Source of the DNA: Variovorax paradoxus
Lineage (GTDB): Bacteria; Pseudomonadota; Gammaproteobacteria; Burkholderiales; Burkholderiaceae_C
Assembly (NCBI GenBank): GCA_016806145.1
Contig: CP063166.1
Location: 3,534,001-3,598,000, forward strand
Length of the DNA: 64,000 nt
Direction of reading: 5' to 3'
In this document: in pieces, positions 1 through 10,550 of the stretch
Layout of the letters: every line of letters starts with the position of its first letter
How positions within the stretch are numbered: the first letter of the stretch is position 1
Notes under the pieces: model-generated
What the model was told of the DNA's origin: nothing
The model's input: only the letters and a program-made list of their open reading frames with translations
The model's database searches: none
Translations under genes and position numbers: made by a program

Positions 1-2075
<2,075 letters not shown>

Positions 2076-2088
2076 GGGTGCGCGCGCC

Positions 2089-5000
2089 TCAGGCTGCCTC
2101 GACCATCGAGGCCGCCGCTTCCATGTCGACCGCGACGATGCGCGAGACGCCCTGCTCCTGCATGGTCACGCCGATCAGTTGCTCGGCCATTTCCATGGCG
2201 ATCTTGTTGTGGCTGATGAAGAGGAACTGGGTTTCGCGGCTCATGGCGGTCACGAGTTTGGCGTAGCGCTCGGTGTTGGCGTCGTCCAGCGGCGCATCCA
2301 CTTCGTCCAGCAGGCAGAACGGCGCGGGATTGAGTTGGAAGATCGCGAACACCAGCGCGATCGCGGTCAGCGCCTTCTCGCCACCCGACAGCAGGTGGAT
2401 GGTCTGGTTCTTCTTGCCGGGCGGCTGCGCCATCACCTGCACGCCGGAATCGAGGATCTCGTCGCCGGTCATCATCAGCTTGGCGTTGCCGCCGCCGAAC
2501 AGCTCGGGGAACATGCGGCTGAAGTGCTCGTTCACGGTCTTGAAGGTGCCGCCGAGCAGGTCGCGCGTTTCGGCGTCGATCTTGCGGATGGCGTCCTCGA
2601 GCGTGGTGATCGCCTCGTTGAGGTCGGTCGATTGCGCATCGAGGAAGACCTTGCGCTCGCTCGCCACCGCGAGCTCGTCGAGCGCCGCGAGGTTGACCGC
2701 GCCGAGCGCCACCACCTCGCGGTTCAGGCGGTCGATCTCGCCCTGCAGGCCGGCCAGTCGCACCTTGTCGGTCTCGATCGAGAGCGCGATGGCCTCGAGG
2801 TCGGCGCCGGCATCGGCCAGCAGCTGCTCGTACTGCTCGAAGCCCAGGCGCGAGGCCTGTTCCTTGAGCTGGAATTCGGTGATGCGCTGGCGCAGCGGAT
2901 CGAGTTCGCGCTCGAGCTGCAGCCGGCGTTCGTCGCTGGCGCGCAGCTTGAGCGTGAGGTCGTCGTACTGGCTGCGCGCGGCGCCCAGCGCGGTCTCGCG
3001 CTCGAGCTTGAGCGCGAGCGCGTCCTGCAGCCCGGCCTGGGCGGCGGCATCCGACAGCCGGCTCAGTTCGCCACGGGCGCGTTCGTCCTCGTCGGCCAGT
3101 GCCACCGTTTGCTGCGAGGCGGTCTCGATCGATCGGTTGAGTTCGCCGCGGCGCGCCTCGAGCGTGCGCTGCGCGAAGGTGGCTTCCTGCGCCTGGCGTT
3201 CGAGGCTGCGGTGCTGCTCGCGGCTGGCGGTCAGCGCGCGGCCGGCCTCGATCACGCGCTCGTCGAGCTCGGCATGGCGCTCCTGGCTGTCGGCCAGCTG
3301 CATGTCGAGCTCCTCGAAGCGGCCTTCGGCGGCGATGCGGCGCTCCTGCAGCTCCTCGAGCTGGGCGTCGACCTCGCCGAGGTCGGCCGCGAGCTGCTCG
3401 CTGCGCGCGCGGGTCTGTTCGGCCAACTGCGTGAGGCGCAGGGTCTCGACCTGCAGCTCGTGCGCGCGCGACTGCGTGTCGGCGGCTTCGCGCCGCGCCG
3501 ACACCAGCCGCTGGGCGGCGTCGGCATAGGCGGCCTCGGCGCGCACCAGCGCGGCACGGGCGTCCTCGCTGATCAGCGCCTGGGCACGCAGCTGGCGGTC
3601 GAGGTTCTCCATCTCCTGCTGGCGCGCCAGCAGGCCGGCCTGTTCGGAATCGGGGGCGTAGAAGTTGACACCGTGCGAACTGACCGCGTGGCCGCTCTGC
3701 ACGTAGATCGTCTCGCCGGGCTGCAGCGTGCCGCGCTGGGCCAGCGCCTCCTCGAAGCTCGCGGCGGTGTAGCAGCCGTGCAGCCAGTCGGCCAGCAGCG
3801 CCTGCTGGCCCGCGTCGTTGAGGCGCAGCAGGCTCGACAGTCGCGGCAGGCTGGCGGCGCCTTCGGGCACACCGGCGACCGGCGGGTTGTAGAAGGCCAG
3901 CTTGGCCGGCGGCGCGTCGTTGGCGAAGGCGCGGACCATGTCGAGCCGGCTGACCTCGAGCGCGCCCAGGCGCTCGCGCAGCGCGGACTCGAGCGCGTTC
4001 TCCCAGCCCTGTTCGATGTGGATGCGGCTCCACAGGCCCTGCAGGCCGTCGAGCCCGTGCTTGGCCAGCCAGGGCGCGAGCTTGCCGTCGGTCTTGACCT
4101 TCTCCTGCAGCGCGCGCAGCGCCTCGAGCCGCGCCGACAGCTCGGCATGGCGCGCACCCTCGCTGTTCACCGCCTGCTGGCGCGTGCGGCGGTCGTCGTC
4201 GAGCCGCGGCACCGCTTCCTGCAGGTCCTGCAGCCGCGCATCGGCCTCGCTGGCCGCTTCCTGCGCGGCCTCGAGCTGCTCCTGCATCGCCACCAGCTTC
4301 GCCTCGTCGGGCGCGGCCAGCGCCTTCTGGTCGGCGCGCAGCCGCTCGCTGCGCTGGTTGAGCTGGCGCGACTGCTCCTCGATGTTGCGCTGGTCGGCCG
4401 CCAGCACCTGGATCTGCTGCTGCACCTGCACCACGGCCGTGCGCTGCGCGTTGGCCTGGTCCTGCGCCCGCTGCTGCGCTTCCTCGAGTTCGGGCATGCG
4501 CGCGTCGTGCTCCTCGAGCTGGGCCGCCAGCAGCACGGCCTGCTCCTCGGCGTCCACGCCCTGCCCGGCCAGCGTCTCGATCTCGGCCTCGGCCTCGACG
4601 CGGCGGTTGTCCCACTGCGCGATCTGCTCGCGCAGCTGCACCAGCCGCTGCTCCACGCGCTGGCGGCCCTCGACCACGAAGCGGATCTCGCCCTCGAGCC
4701 GGCCGACCTCGGCGCTGGCTTCGTAGAGCTTGCCCTGGGCCTGGTTGACCAGGTCGCCGGCGCCGTAGTGGGCCTGGCGCACGGTTTCGAGTTCGTTCTC
4801 GATGTGGCGCAGGTCGGCGGTGCGCGACTCGAGGTCGTTGATCGCCTTCTCGGACTCGGCCTTGATGCGCGCCTTGTCGCTCTCGCTCTCGGCGCGCTTG
4901 AGGAACCACAGCTGATGCTGCTTCCTGGTGGCGTCGCCCTGCAGCGCGTTGTAGCGCGCGGCCACCTCGGCCTGCTTCTCGAGCTTCTCGAGGTTGGCGT

Positions 5001-5604
5001 TGAGCTCGCGCAGGATGTCCTCGACCCGGGTCAGGTTCTCGCGCGTGTCTCCCAGGCGGTTCTCGGTCTCGCGGCGGCGTTCCTTGTACTTCGAGACGCC
5101 CGCGGCCTCCTCGAGGAACAGGCGCAGTTCCTCGGGCTTCGATTCGATGATCCGGCTGATCGTGCCCTGGCCGATGATGGCGTAGGCGCGCGGGCCCAGG
5201 CCGGTGCCGAGGAACACGTCCTGGACGTCGCGCCGGCGCACCGGCTGGTTGTTGATGAAGTAGCTGCTGGTGCCGTCGCGCGTGAGCACGCGCCGCACCG
5301 CGATCTCGCCGAACTGGTTCCACTGGCCGCCGGCGCGGTGGTCGGCGTTGTCGAACACCAGTTCCACGCTCGAGCGGCTGGCCTGCTTGCGCGTGGTCGT
5401 GCCGTTGAAGATCACGTCCTGCATCGACTCGCCACGCAGTTCCGAGGCACGCGACTCGCCCAGCACCCAGCGCACCGCATCCATGATGTTCGACTTGCCG
5501 CAACCGTTGGGCCCGACCACCCCGACCAGTTGGCCCGGCAGCAGGAAGTTGGTGGGTTCGGCGAACGACTTGAAGCCCGAGAGCTTGATGGAATTGAGAC
5601 GCAC
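2089..5604 (-). CDS. smc: Chromosome segregation protein SMC
   Basis: SMC forms the condensin-like ATPase that compacts and separates sister chromosomes. The 1171-residue length is normal. The N-terminal ATPase half has Walker A GPNGCGKSN at residues 31-39; long Gln/Glu/Arg-rich coiled coils (about 170-500 and 660-1000) flank a hinge (about 505-655). The C-terminal half has the ABC signature LSGGEKALTAIAL near residue 1071 and Walker B CLLDEVDAPLDD near 1096. The start is GTG at 5604, fixed by the conserved SMC N-terminus (MRLNSIKLSGFKSF). It is the first gene of the smc-zipA-ligA unit and faces a divergent lipoprotein gene across 148 bp. The antisense strand is open for almost the full length, which reflects GC-rich codon use. 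Confidence 0.97.
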   Translation of the reverse strand: MRLNSIKLSGFKSFAEPTNFLLPGQLVGVVGPNGCGKSNIMDAVRWVLGESRASELRGESMQDVIFNGTTTRKQASRSSVELVFDNADHRAGGQWNQFGEIAVRRVLTRDGTSSYFINNQPVRRRDVQDVFLGTGLGPRAYAIIGQGTISRIIESKPEELRLFLEEAAGVSKYKERRRETENRLGDTRENLTRVEDILRELNANLEKLEKQAEVAARYNALQGDATRKQHQLWFLKRAESESDKARIKAESEKAINDLESRTADLRHIENELETVRQAHYGAGDLVNQAQGKLYEASAEVGRLEGEIRFVVEGRQRVEQRLVQLREQIAQWDNRRVEAEAEIETLAGQGVDAEEQAVLLAAQLEEHDARMPELEEAQQRAQDQANAQRTAVVQVQQQIQVLAADQRNIEEQSRQLNQRSERLRADQKALAAPDEAKLVAMQEQLEAAQEAASEADARLQDLQEAVPRLDDDRRTRQQAVNSEGARHAELSARLEALRALQEKVKTDGKLAPWLAKHGLDGLQGLWSRIHIEQGWENALESALRERLGALEVSRLDMVRAFANDAPPAKLAFYNPPVAGVPEGAASLPRLSSLLRLNDAGQQALLADWLHGCYTAASFEEALAQRGTLQPGETIYVQSGHAVSSHGVNFYAPDSEQAGLLARQQEMENLDRQLRAQALISEDARAALVRAEAAYADAAQRLVSARREAADTQSRAHELQVETLRLTQLAEQTRARSEQLAADLGEVDAQLEELQERRIAAEGRFEELDMQLADSQERHAELDERVIEAGRALTASREQHRSLERQAQEATFAQRTLEARRGELNRSIETASQQTVALADEDERARGELSRLSDAAAQAGLQDALALKLERETALGAARSQYDDLTLKLRASDERRLQLERELDPLRQRITEFQLKEQASRLGFEQYEQLLADAGADLEAIALSIETDKVRLAGLQGEIDRLNREVVALGAVNLAALDELAVASERKVFLDAQSTDLNEAITTLEDAIRKIDAETRDLLGGTFKTVNEHFSRMFPELFGGGNAKLMMTGDEILDSGVQVMAQPPGKKNQTIHLLSGGEKALTAIALVFAIFQLNPAPFCLLDEVDAPLDDANTERYAKLVTAMSRETQFLFISHNKIAMEMAEQLIGVTMQEQGVSRIVAVDMEAAASMVEAA

Positions 5605-5752
5605 GACTTGTCGGCCTGTCCTGCGTGAATGTGTCCCCGGCTAGAGGGCCAGGTCAACAATTAACGCCAAGGTATTGATTTGTAAGGAAAATTGCACGGG
5701 CCCGCCGCTTGAAGCAGGCCGCCGCCCCAGCCGTGGATGATAACGTCAGGGC

Positions 5753-6511
5753 ATGAGCGAATCCTCGGTTTCTCCCCTGAAAGACCGCCGCGCCTGGCTG
5801 CTCGCGGGCACCGGTGCCCTGCTCGGGCTCGGCGGCTGCGGCGCGTTCCAGAACACCCAGCGCGCCGAACCCTACGCCAACCAGGAATGGCTGCAGTCGA
5901 GCGCCAACCGCATCGCCAACCTCTCGCTGCGCGACAATCTCGAGTCGATACGGCGCGTGCAGACCACGCTCTACCGGCGCAATCCGCGCGAGTGGCGCAA
6001 GTCGGCCGCCAACATGGACGCCGCCAGCCAGCGCGCCTGGGCCGCCGTGACGCAGGGGCCCGACCTGCCCGAGCTGCGCGGCGCCACCGGCATCGAGGCG
6101 ATCCGCCTGGCCTTCGACACCGGGCCGCAGGGCTACCAGGGCGACCGCGTGGCCGCGCTGGTGGTGGGCTGGGCCTCGATGCTCAAGCAGGCCAACGGCG
6201 ACACCTGGGAGCAGAGCATGATCGACGGCATCAATGCCGAGAACAGCTACCGGGCCGCGCGCAACTTCGAGATCTCGCTGTGGCTGATCGCCTCCAAGAC
6301 CGGGCCCGACGGCCAGCCGCTGTTGCTGGCGACCGAGATCAGCGAGCGTGGCCGCAACCTCGTGGCCGACCGCGAGTTGTCGAAGGTGGTCGCGCGGCTC
6401 GACCTGCTGGCGGCCCAGGCCGACGAGAAGTACCGGCGCGCGGCGCTCGATTTCGGGCAGAACTGGGTGATGGGCGTGGTGATGCCGTTCTTCACGCTGG
6501 TGCCGCGCTGA
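5753..6511 (+). CDS. Putative lipoprotein of unknown function
   Basis: I do not recognise the family. The 252-residue protein has an N-terminal signal with a twin-arginine-like stretch (DRRAWLLAG, residues 11-19), a hydrophobic core and a lipobox LGGC with the lipidation cysteine at residue 29, so it is probably an exported lipoprotein. The rest is a soluble, largely helical domain with no transmembrane segment. Sequence landmarks are WRKSAANMDAASQRAW, GPQGYQGDRVAALVVGW and NAENSYRAARNFEISLWL. The latter hints at a helical bundle. It is divergent from smc and followed by hipBA, and seems to be a single-gene unit. Confidence 0.85.
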   Translation: MSESSVSPLKDRRAWLLAGTGALLGLGGCGAFQNTQRAEPYANQEWLQSSANRIANLSLRDNLESIRRVQTTLYRRNPREWRKSAANMDAASQRAWAAVTQGPDLPELRGATGIEAIRLAFDTGPQGYQGDRVAALVVGWASMLKQANGDTWEQSMIDGINAENSYRAARNFEISLWLIASKTGPDGQPLLLATEISERGRNLVADRELSKVVARLDLLAAQADEKYRRAALDFGQNWVMGVVMPFFTLVPR

Positions 6512-6550
6512 CGCCGGGCCGGCGGCGCGCCGGCAACGGGCCAGGGATCA

Positions 6551-6570
6551 TTCGGAAACATATTTCCGAA
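6551..6570. promoter_or_regulatory. Perfect palindrome, probable HipB operator
   Basis: The 20 bases are an exact inverted repeat: TTCGGAAA, a 4-base spacer CATA, then TTTCCGAA. It ends 26 bp before the hipB start codon and covers the region where the -35 element of the hipBA promoter would lie. HipB-family antitoxins repress their own operons by binding such palindromes. The repeat is seen directly; its role as operator is inferred. Confidence 0.7.
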
Positions 6571-6597
6571 TTTGCCATTTGCGGTAATATCTTTCCA
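6564..6597 (+). promoter_or_regulatory. Probable hipBA promoter with transcription start at or next to the ATG
   Basis: A -10 hexamer TAATAT lies at 6585-6590. Six bases separate it from the A of the hipB start codon at 6597, which is the usual distance to a transcription start. The -35 region (about 6563-6569) is weak and lies inside the palindrome at 6551-6570. There is no Shine-Dalgarno sequence between -10 and ATG, consistent with a leaderless mRNA. This is inferred from spacing only. Confidence 0.5.
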
Positions 6598-6953
6598 TGA
6601 CCAAGCAGGAACTGATCGCCGCGCTGATCGCCCGCCGCGAGGCCGCCGGCCTCTCCGGGGCCGAGATCGCGCAGCGCTCGGGCCTGACCGAGCGCTCGGT
6701 GCGCAACGCGCTCGGGCCGCAGGGCAATCCGCAGATGTCCTCGCTGCTCGCGCTGGTCGATGCGCTGGGGCTCGAGCTGCAGCTGGCGCCCAAGGGCTTC
6801 GGTGCCAGTGCCTCGCTCGACACCGATGCCGGGTATCGCCCCGTTGCCACGCGCGTGGGTACCGCGGTGGCCGCCGTGGCGCAGTCCCCCACGCCGCCGC
6901 CCTATCCCCCCGGCGAGCCGACCCGGCGCGGCTCGCGCAGGCGCTCGCCATGA
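6597..6953 (+). CDS. hipB: HipB-like antitoxin, XRE-family HTH regulator
   Basis: This is the probable antitoxin and autorepressor of the following HipA kinase. The 118-residue protein has one helix-turn-helix domain of the Cro/CI type (residues about 5-65): GLSGAEIAQRSGLTERSVRNAL contains the two HTH helices in its second part. The C-terminal tail (about 75-118) is low complexity, with a run of prolines followed by basic residues, and is probably disordered, as in antitoxins whose tail is open to proteolysis. Its stop codon overlaps the start of hipA by 4 bp (ATGA), so the two are translationally coupled. The upstream palindrome and the closely placed -10 suggest autoregulation. Confidence 0.85.
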   Translation: MTKQELIAALIARREAAGLSGAEIAQRSGLTERSVRNALGPQGNPQMSSLLALVDALGLELQLAPKGFGASASLDTDAGYRPVATRVGTAVAAVAQSPTPPPYPPGEPTRRGSRRRSP

Positions 6954-8245
6954 ACGTCAAGATCCTCGAGATCGCGCTCGGCGCGCGCCGCTTCGGCAAG
7001 CTGTTCCAGTACGCCGACCTGTGCCGCTTCGTGGCCGAGCCCGAGATCGTCGCGGCGCCGCCGGCCGAGGTGCTGTCGCTGTCGATGGTGGCGAACGACG
7101 CCGCCTCGCAGGCGGCTCTGTGGAGCGACGTCAAGAACCCGCTGTTCAACGCCCAGGGCGGTCAGCTACCGCGCTTCTTCCAGAACCTGCTGCCCGAGGG
7201 CGTGCTGCGCAGCCACATCGCGCAACTGCGCGGCTGCCGCGAGAACGACCATTTCGAGCTGCTCGCGGCCTGCGGCGGCGACCTGCCGGGCGCGGTGAGC
7301 GCGCGCCCGGTGTCGGTGGACCGCGCCACCTTGCAGCGGCTCATCACGCAGGACCAGGACGCGCTCGAGATGTCGGTGGTCGAGCTGCCGATGCCGCAGG
7401 GCATCTCGGTGTCGGGCGTGCAGCCCAAGCTGGGCCTGCGCCGCCAGGGCGGGCGCTACGTGGCGCGCACCCGCGCCGGCGCCAGCACGCGCGTGATCGC
7501 CAAGCTGCCCGTGGCCGGGCGACTGCACATGCCGCAGCTCGAGATGCTCTCGCTGCGGATGGCGGCCGCCGCGGGCGTCGAGGTCTGCCATGCCGAACTC
7601 GCGCCGCTGTCCGCCATCTCGGCCGAACACAGCTACGCCCTGCCCGACGAACCCGAATTCCTCGCGGTCACCCGCTTCGACCGCGACGGTGCGCGCCGCA
7701 TCCACTTCGAGGACTTCGCGCAGGTGCTGGGCTTCGACCCACTGCACAAGTACGGCGGCAGCTACCTCGACATGGCGCTCGCGATGCGGGCCTTTCCCTC
7801 GCTCGGCGAGGAAGCGGTGCTCGAGCTGGTGCGCCGGCTCGCGGTCAACGAACTGCTCGGCAATCCCGATGCGCACCTGAAGAACTTCGGCGTGCTCTAT
7901 CCCGACGGCGCCTCGCCGCGCTTCGCGCCGGCCTACGACATCGTGGCCTATGCGGCGCTGCAGGGCGTCGAGGGCCATGCGCTGCCGCTGCTGCCAGCCA
8001 CAGGCAGTTCAGCGCCTCGGCGCAGCGGACTGTTCAGCCCCGCCAACGTGCGCGCCTTCTGCTTCTCGGCCGGCCTGCACGAGCCGCAGGTGCGACGCGT
8101 GGTCAGCGACACCGCGCGCCGCGCGCGCGAGCAGTGGCCCGCGATGATCGACGGCGCCACGCTGCCCGCGCCGTGGAAGGCACGGCTGCAGCAGCGCCTG
8201 CAATCCCACCCCCTGCTGCAGGGAATGGCCCGGCGCGGCCAGTAG
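6950..8245 (+). CDS. hipA: HipA-like serine/threonine kinase toxin
   Basis: HipA kinases phosphorylate a translation factor (GltX in E. coli) and slow growth, giving persistence. The 431-residue length matches E. coli HipA (440). Visible kinase features are the SVSGVQPKLGL segment at residues 153-163, equivalent to the P-loop/autophosphorylation serine region; the catalytic GNPDAHLKN at 304-312 with Asp307; and the metal-binding AYDIV with Asp330. An N-terminal subdomain (about 1-110) carries the NLLPEG motif typical of HipA. The ATG at 6950 overlaps the hipB stop by 4 bp. All catalytic residues are present, so the toxin looks active. The target cannot be told from sequence. Confidence 0.92.
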   Translation: MNVKILEIALGARRFGKLFQYADLCRFVAEPEIVAAPPAEVLSLSMVANDAASQAALWSDVKNPLFNAQGGQLPRFFQNLLPEGVLRSHIAQLRGCRENDHFELLAACGGDLPGAVSARPVSVDRATLQRLITQDQDALEMSVVELPMPQGISVSGVQPKLGLRRQGGRYVARTRAGASTRVIAKLPVAGRLHMPQLEMLSLRMAAAAGVEVCHAELAPLSAISAEHSYALPDEPEFLAVTRFDRDGARRIHFEDFAQVLGFDPLHKYGGSYLDMALAMRAFPSLGEEAVLELVRRLAVNELLGNPDAHLKNFGVLYPDGASPRFAPAYDIVAYAALQGVEGHALPLLPATGSSAPRRSGLFSPANVRAFCFSAGLHEPQVRRVVSDTARRAREQWPAMIDGATLPAPWKARLQQRLQSHPLLQGMARRGQ

Positions 8246-8365
8246 CGCCCCGGCACGGCGGAGCCGGCATCGCCGCGCGGCACGAGATACACACGCGCAC
8301 AACTTTCCGCGATGATGCTTCCGCCCGGGTGACATAGTTCAACGCAACGTGACAGGAATTGGCGC

Positions 8366-8596
8366 ATGCGAGTCGGTATCGTGGTTCTGGAGTTGTTGAT
8401 CGACGCGGGCGCGGCCTGCGCCGCCCTGGGCCTGCTCGGTGCCGGCAGCGCCGCCTTCACGGCCGCGAGGCGCCGCTACATCGGCGGCGACGGCAGCCTC
8501 GCGGCGCCCTCCCCGCACGGCCAGTCCGACGACCACATCGACGGCGGCCCTGCGGGCGATTCGTCCCCGCGCCGGGAGTCCGCCACCCCAAGCTGA
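8366..8596 (+). CDS. Possible small membrane protein (doubtful)
   Basis: A 76-codon frame starts at an ATG preceded by AGGA with an 8-base spacing, a fair ribosome site. The product begins with a hydrophobic segment (residues 4-32) followed by ARRRY, which would make one transmembrane helix with a cytoplasmic basic flank, and then a Ser/Pro/Gly-rich tail. I recognise no family, and the tail has the composition of non-coding GC-rich sequence. It sits between hipA and the ParA-like gene, both on the same strand. Confidence 0.35.
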   Translation: MRVGIVVLELLIDAGAACAALGLLGAGSAAFTAARRRYIGGDGSLAAPSPHGQSDDHIDGGPAGDSSPRRESATPS

Positions 8597-8645
8597 GGCA
8601 AACTGTCGCCGGCTCCCTGAATCTTCCACATCTACCAGCGACACC

Positions 8646-9338
8646 ATGAGCTCCATCAATTTCATCGGCGGCGAAAAAGGCGGGGTCGGCAAGTCGGTCA
8701 CGGCACGGGTCCTGGCCCAGTACTTCATCGACCACAGCCGCCCCTTCACGGGCTTCGACACCGACCGCTCGCACAGCTCGTTCACCCGCTTCTACGAAGG
8801 CTTCGCCTCGCCCGTGGTGGTCGACAGCTTCGAAGGGCTCGACACCGTGGTCAACGGCTTCGAGACCCATCCGCAGCAGAGCGTGATCGTCGACCTCGCG
8901 GCGCAGACGCTGGCGCCGCTGGCGCGCTGGATCAAGGAATCCGACCTGTTCGACGTCTTCGCCGAGATCGGCGTGACCGTCAATTTCTGGCACGTGCTCG
9001 ACGACGGCAAGGACTCCTCGGACCTGCTCGGCACGCTGGTCGACACCTTCGGCAGCCGGCCCAACTACATCGTGGTGCAGAACTACGGCCGCGGCAGCGA
9101 CTTCGGCACCCTGCTCGGTTCGCAGTCGATGTCCAAAGCCACCGCGAACGGCGCGCGCGTGATCGCGCTGCCGCGCCTGCACGAGGCCAGCATGCGCAAG
9201 ATCGATGCGCAGAGCACCAGTTTCTGGAAGGCCGTGAACGACCGCGAAGGCCCGCACGCGCTGGGCCTGCTCGAACGCCAGCGCGTGAAGTCGTGGCTCG
9301 CGACCGCCTACGCGGCCTTCGACACGCTGCCGCTCTGA
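8646..9338 (+). CDS. ParA/MobD-like P-loop ATPase (mobilization-protein type), orphan
   Basis: This 230-residue protein belongs to the SIMIBI class of P-loop ATPases. The deviant Walker A motif GEKGGVGKS lies at residues 9-17, with the extra lysine typical of the ParA/MinD group. It then has DTDRSHSSF, a segment QSVIVDLAAQT matching Walker B, and a C-terminal region without transmembrane helices. Proteins of this kind are often named mobilization protein (MobD-like) even when chromosomal. No parB, relaxase or centromere-like repeat is nearby, so a role in plasmid partition or conjugation is not supported. It ends 7 bp from the convergent ketoreductase gene. The start is the only ATG just ahead of the conserved N-terminus. 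Confidence 0.85.
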   Translation: MSSINFIGGEKGGVGKSVTARVLAQYFIDHSRPFTGFDTDRSHSSFTRFYEGFASPVVVDSFEGLDTVVNGFETHPQQSVIVDLAAQTLAPLARWIKESDLFDVFAEIGVTVNFWHVLDDGKDSSDLLGTLVDTFGSRPNYIVVQNYGRGSDFGTLLGSQSMSKATANGARVIALPRLHEASMRKIDAQSTSFWKAVNDREGPHALGLLERQRVKSWLATAYAAFDTLPL

Positions 9339-9345
9339 GCGCGAG

Positions 9346-10077
9346 CTAGATCATACCGCCGTTGACCGAAATCACCTGCCCGGTGATGTAGGCCGCCTCG
9401 TCGCTCGCGAGGAAGGCGGCCAGGGCCGCCACTTCCTCGGGCTTGCCGGCGCGCTTGGCGGGCACCATCTGCTGGATCAGCGCCGGGTCGAACACCGCGT
9501 CGGCCATCGGCGAGGCGATGATCCCGGGCGCGATCGCATTCACCGTCACGCCGCGCGAGGCCACCTCGAGCGACAGCGCCTTGGTCGCGCTGTTGAGCGC
9601 GCCCTTGGCCGCGGCGTAGTTCACCTGGCCCTTGTTGCCCACCAGCGCCGCCACCGACGAGATGTTGAGCACGCGCCCCCAGCGGGTGCGCATCATCGGC
9701 AGCAAGAGCGGCTGGGTCACGCGGAAGAAGCCGTTGAGCGAGATGTCGATCACCTTGTGCCACTGCTCGGCGCGCATGCCCGGCAGCACCGCGTCGTCGT
9801 GCACGCCCGCGTTGTTGACGATCACCTGCACCGGCCCCGGCTCGAGCATGCGCGCGCAGGCGGCGGCGCAGGCCTCGTCGCTGCGCAGGTCGAAGACATG
9901 GCATTCGGCCTTGCCGCCGGCCGCGACGATCTTCGCGGCCAGCTGCTCGACCGCTTCGGGGCGCGAGTTCGCATGCAGCAGCACGGTCGCGCCGTCGCGC
10001 GCGAAGCGCTCGGCCATGGCGGCGCCGAGCGCGCCGCTGGCGCCCGTGATCAGGGCGCGTTTTCCTTGGAGGCTCAT
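9346..10077 (-). CDS. 3-oxoacyl-ACP reductase (FabG-type SDR), polyene cluster
   Basis: The 243-residue short-chain dehydrogenase would reduce 3-oxoacyl-ACP to 3-hydroxyacyl-ACP with NADPH. It has the Rossmann motif TGASGALG near the N-terminus, NNAG, the catalytic serine in NISSV, the YxxxK pair in NYAAAKGA, and the C-terminal SVNGGM ending seen in FabG proteins. Its ATG overlaps the stop of the dehydratase gene by 4 bp, and it is the last gene of the ten-gene minus-strand cluster. By context it corresponds to the ketoreductase ApeQ of aryl polyene clusters rather than housekeeping FabG. It meets the ParA-like gene tail to tail. Confidence 0.92.
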   Translation of the reverse strand: MSLQGKRALITGASGALGAAMAERFARDGATVLLHANSRPEAVEQLAAKIVAAGGKAECHVFDLRSDEACAAACARMLEPGPVQVIVNNAGVHDDAVLPGMRAEQWHKVIDISLNGFFRVTQPLLLPMMRTRWGRVLNISSVAALVGNKGQVNYAAAKGALNSATKALSLEVASRGVTVNAIAPGIIASPMADAVFDPALIQQMVPAKRAGKPEEVAALAAFLASDEAAYITGQVISVNGGMI

Positions 10078-10550
10078 GATTCCTTCGGGGTGTCCAGGGC
10101 CAGCGGCGTGTTCAGCACCACCACCGCGCGGCCGTCGGCCAGCGCACGGCCTTCGCCGTCCCTGAGCCAGAACTCGTACATCACCTGCCGGGCGTCGCCC
10201 GACAGCCGCCGCGCCTCGACCTGCAGGCGCCCCTCGACCTCGTCGAGCCGCGCCACCGTCGTGCGCACGCCGCGCGTGCTCGCGAGGAAGCCGGCCGAGG
10301 GCGTCGCGCCCTCGCTCGCCAGCAGCCCGCCATGCAGCGCCATCGCCTGCGCGGCGTACTCGACGGCATTCGGCGCCAGCAGCCCGCTGGCCGTGCGCAA
10401 CGGGTTGTCGGCATCGCGGTGGGTGGCGGTGCTGCAGCGGATCGTTTCCGCATCCCAGCCCTCGAGCCGCTCGAGCAGGCACATGCTGCCGCGGTGCGGT
10501 ATGCGCTGCGCGATGCCCTCGCGCTCCAGCGTCTGCGGCACGAAGCTCAT
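10074..10550 (-). CDS. Hotdog-fold 3-hydroxyacyl-ACP dehydratase (ApeP-like)
   Basis: This 158-residue protein has the motif IPHRGSMCLLERL near residues 17-29, characteristic of the FabA/FabZ-like dehydratases in aryl polyene and xanthomonadin clusters, followed by AVEYAAQAMALHGG, the hotdog helix. It should remove water from 3-hydroxyacyl-ACP to create the double bonds of a polyene chain. It is the second dehydratase of the locus; the other is fused to the AMP-ligase. Both ends overlap neighbours by 4 bp (methyltransferase upstream, ketoreductase downstream), indicating one transcript with coupled translation. Confidence 0.85.
   Translation of the reverse strand: MSFVPQTLEREGIAQRIPHRGSMCLLERLEGWDAETIRCSTATHRDADNPLRTASGLLAPNAVEYAAQAMALHGGLLASEGATPSAGFLASTRGVRTTVARLDEVEGRLQVEARRLSGDARQVMYEFWLRDGEGRALADGRAVVVLNTPLALDTPKES

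Noticed and set aside
6572..6949. HipA extended upstream to a TTG at 6572
   Set aside because: The extra sequence overlaps hipB in another frame; the ATG at 6950 is coupled to the hipB stop.
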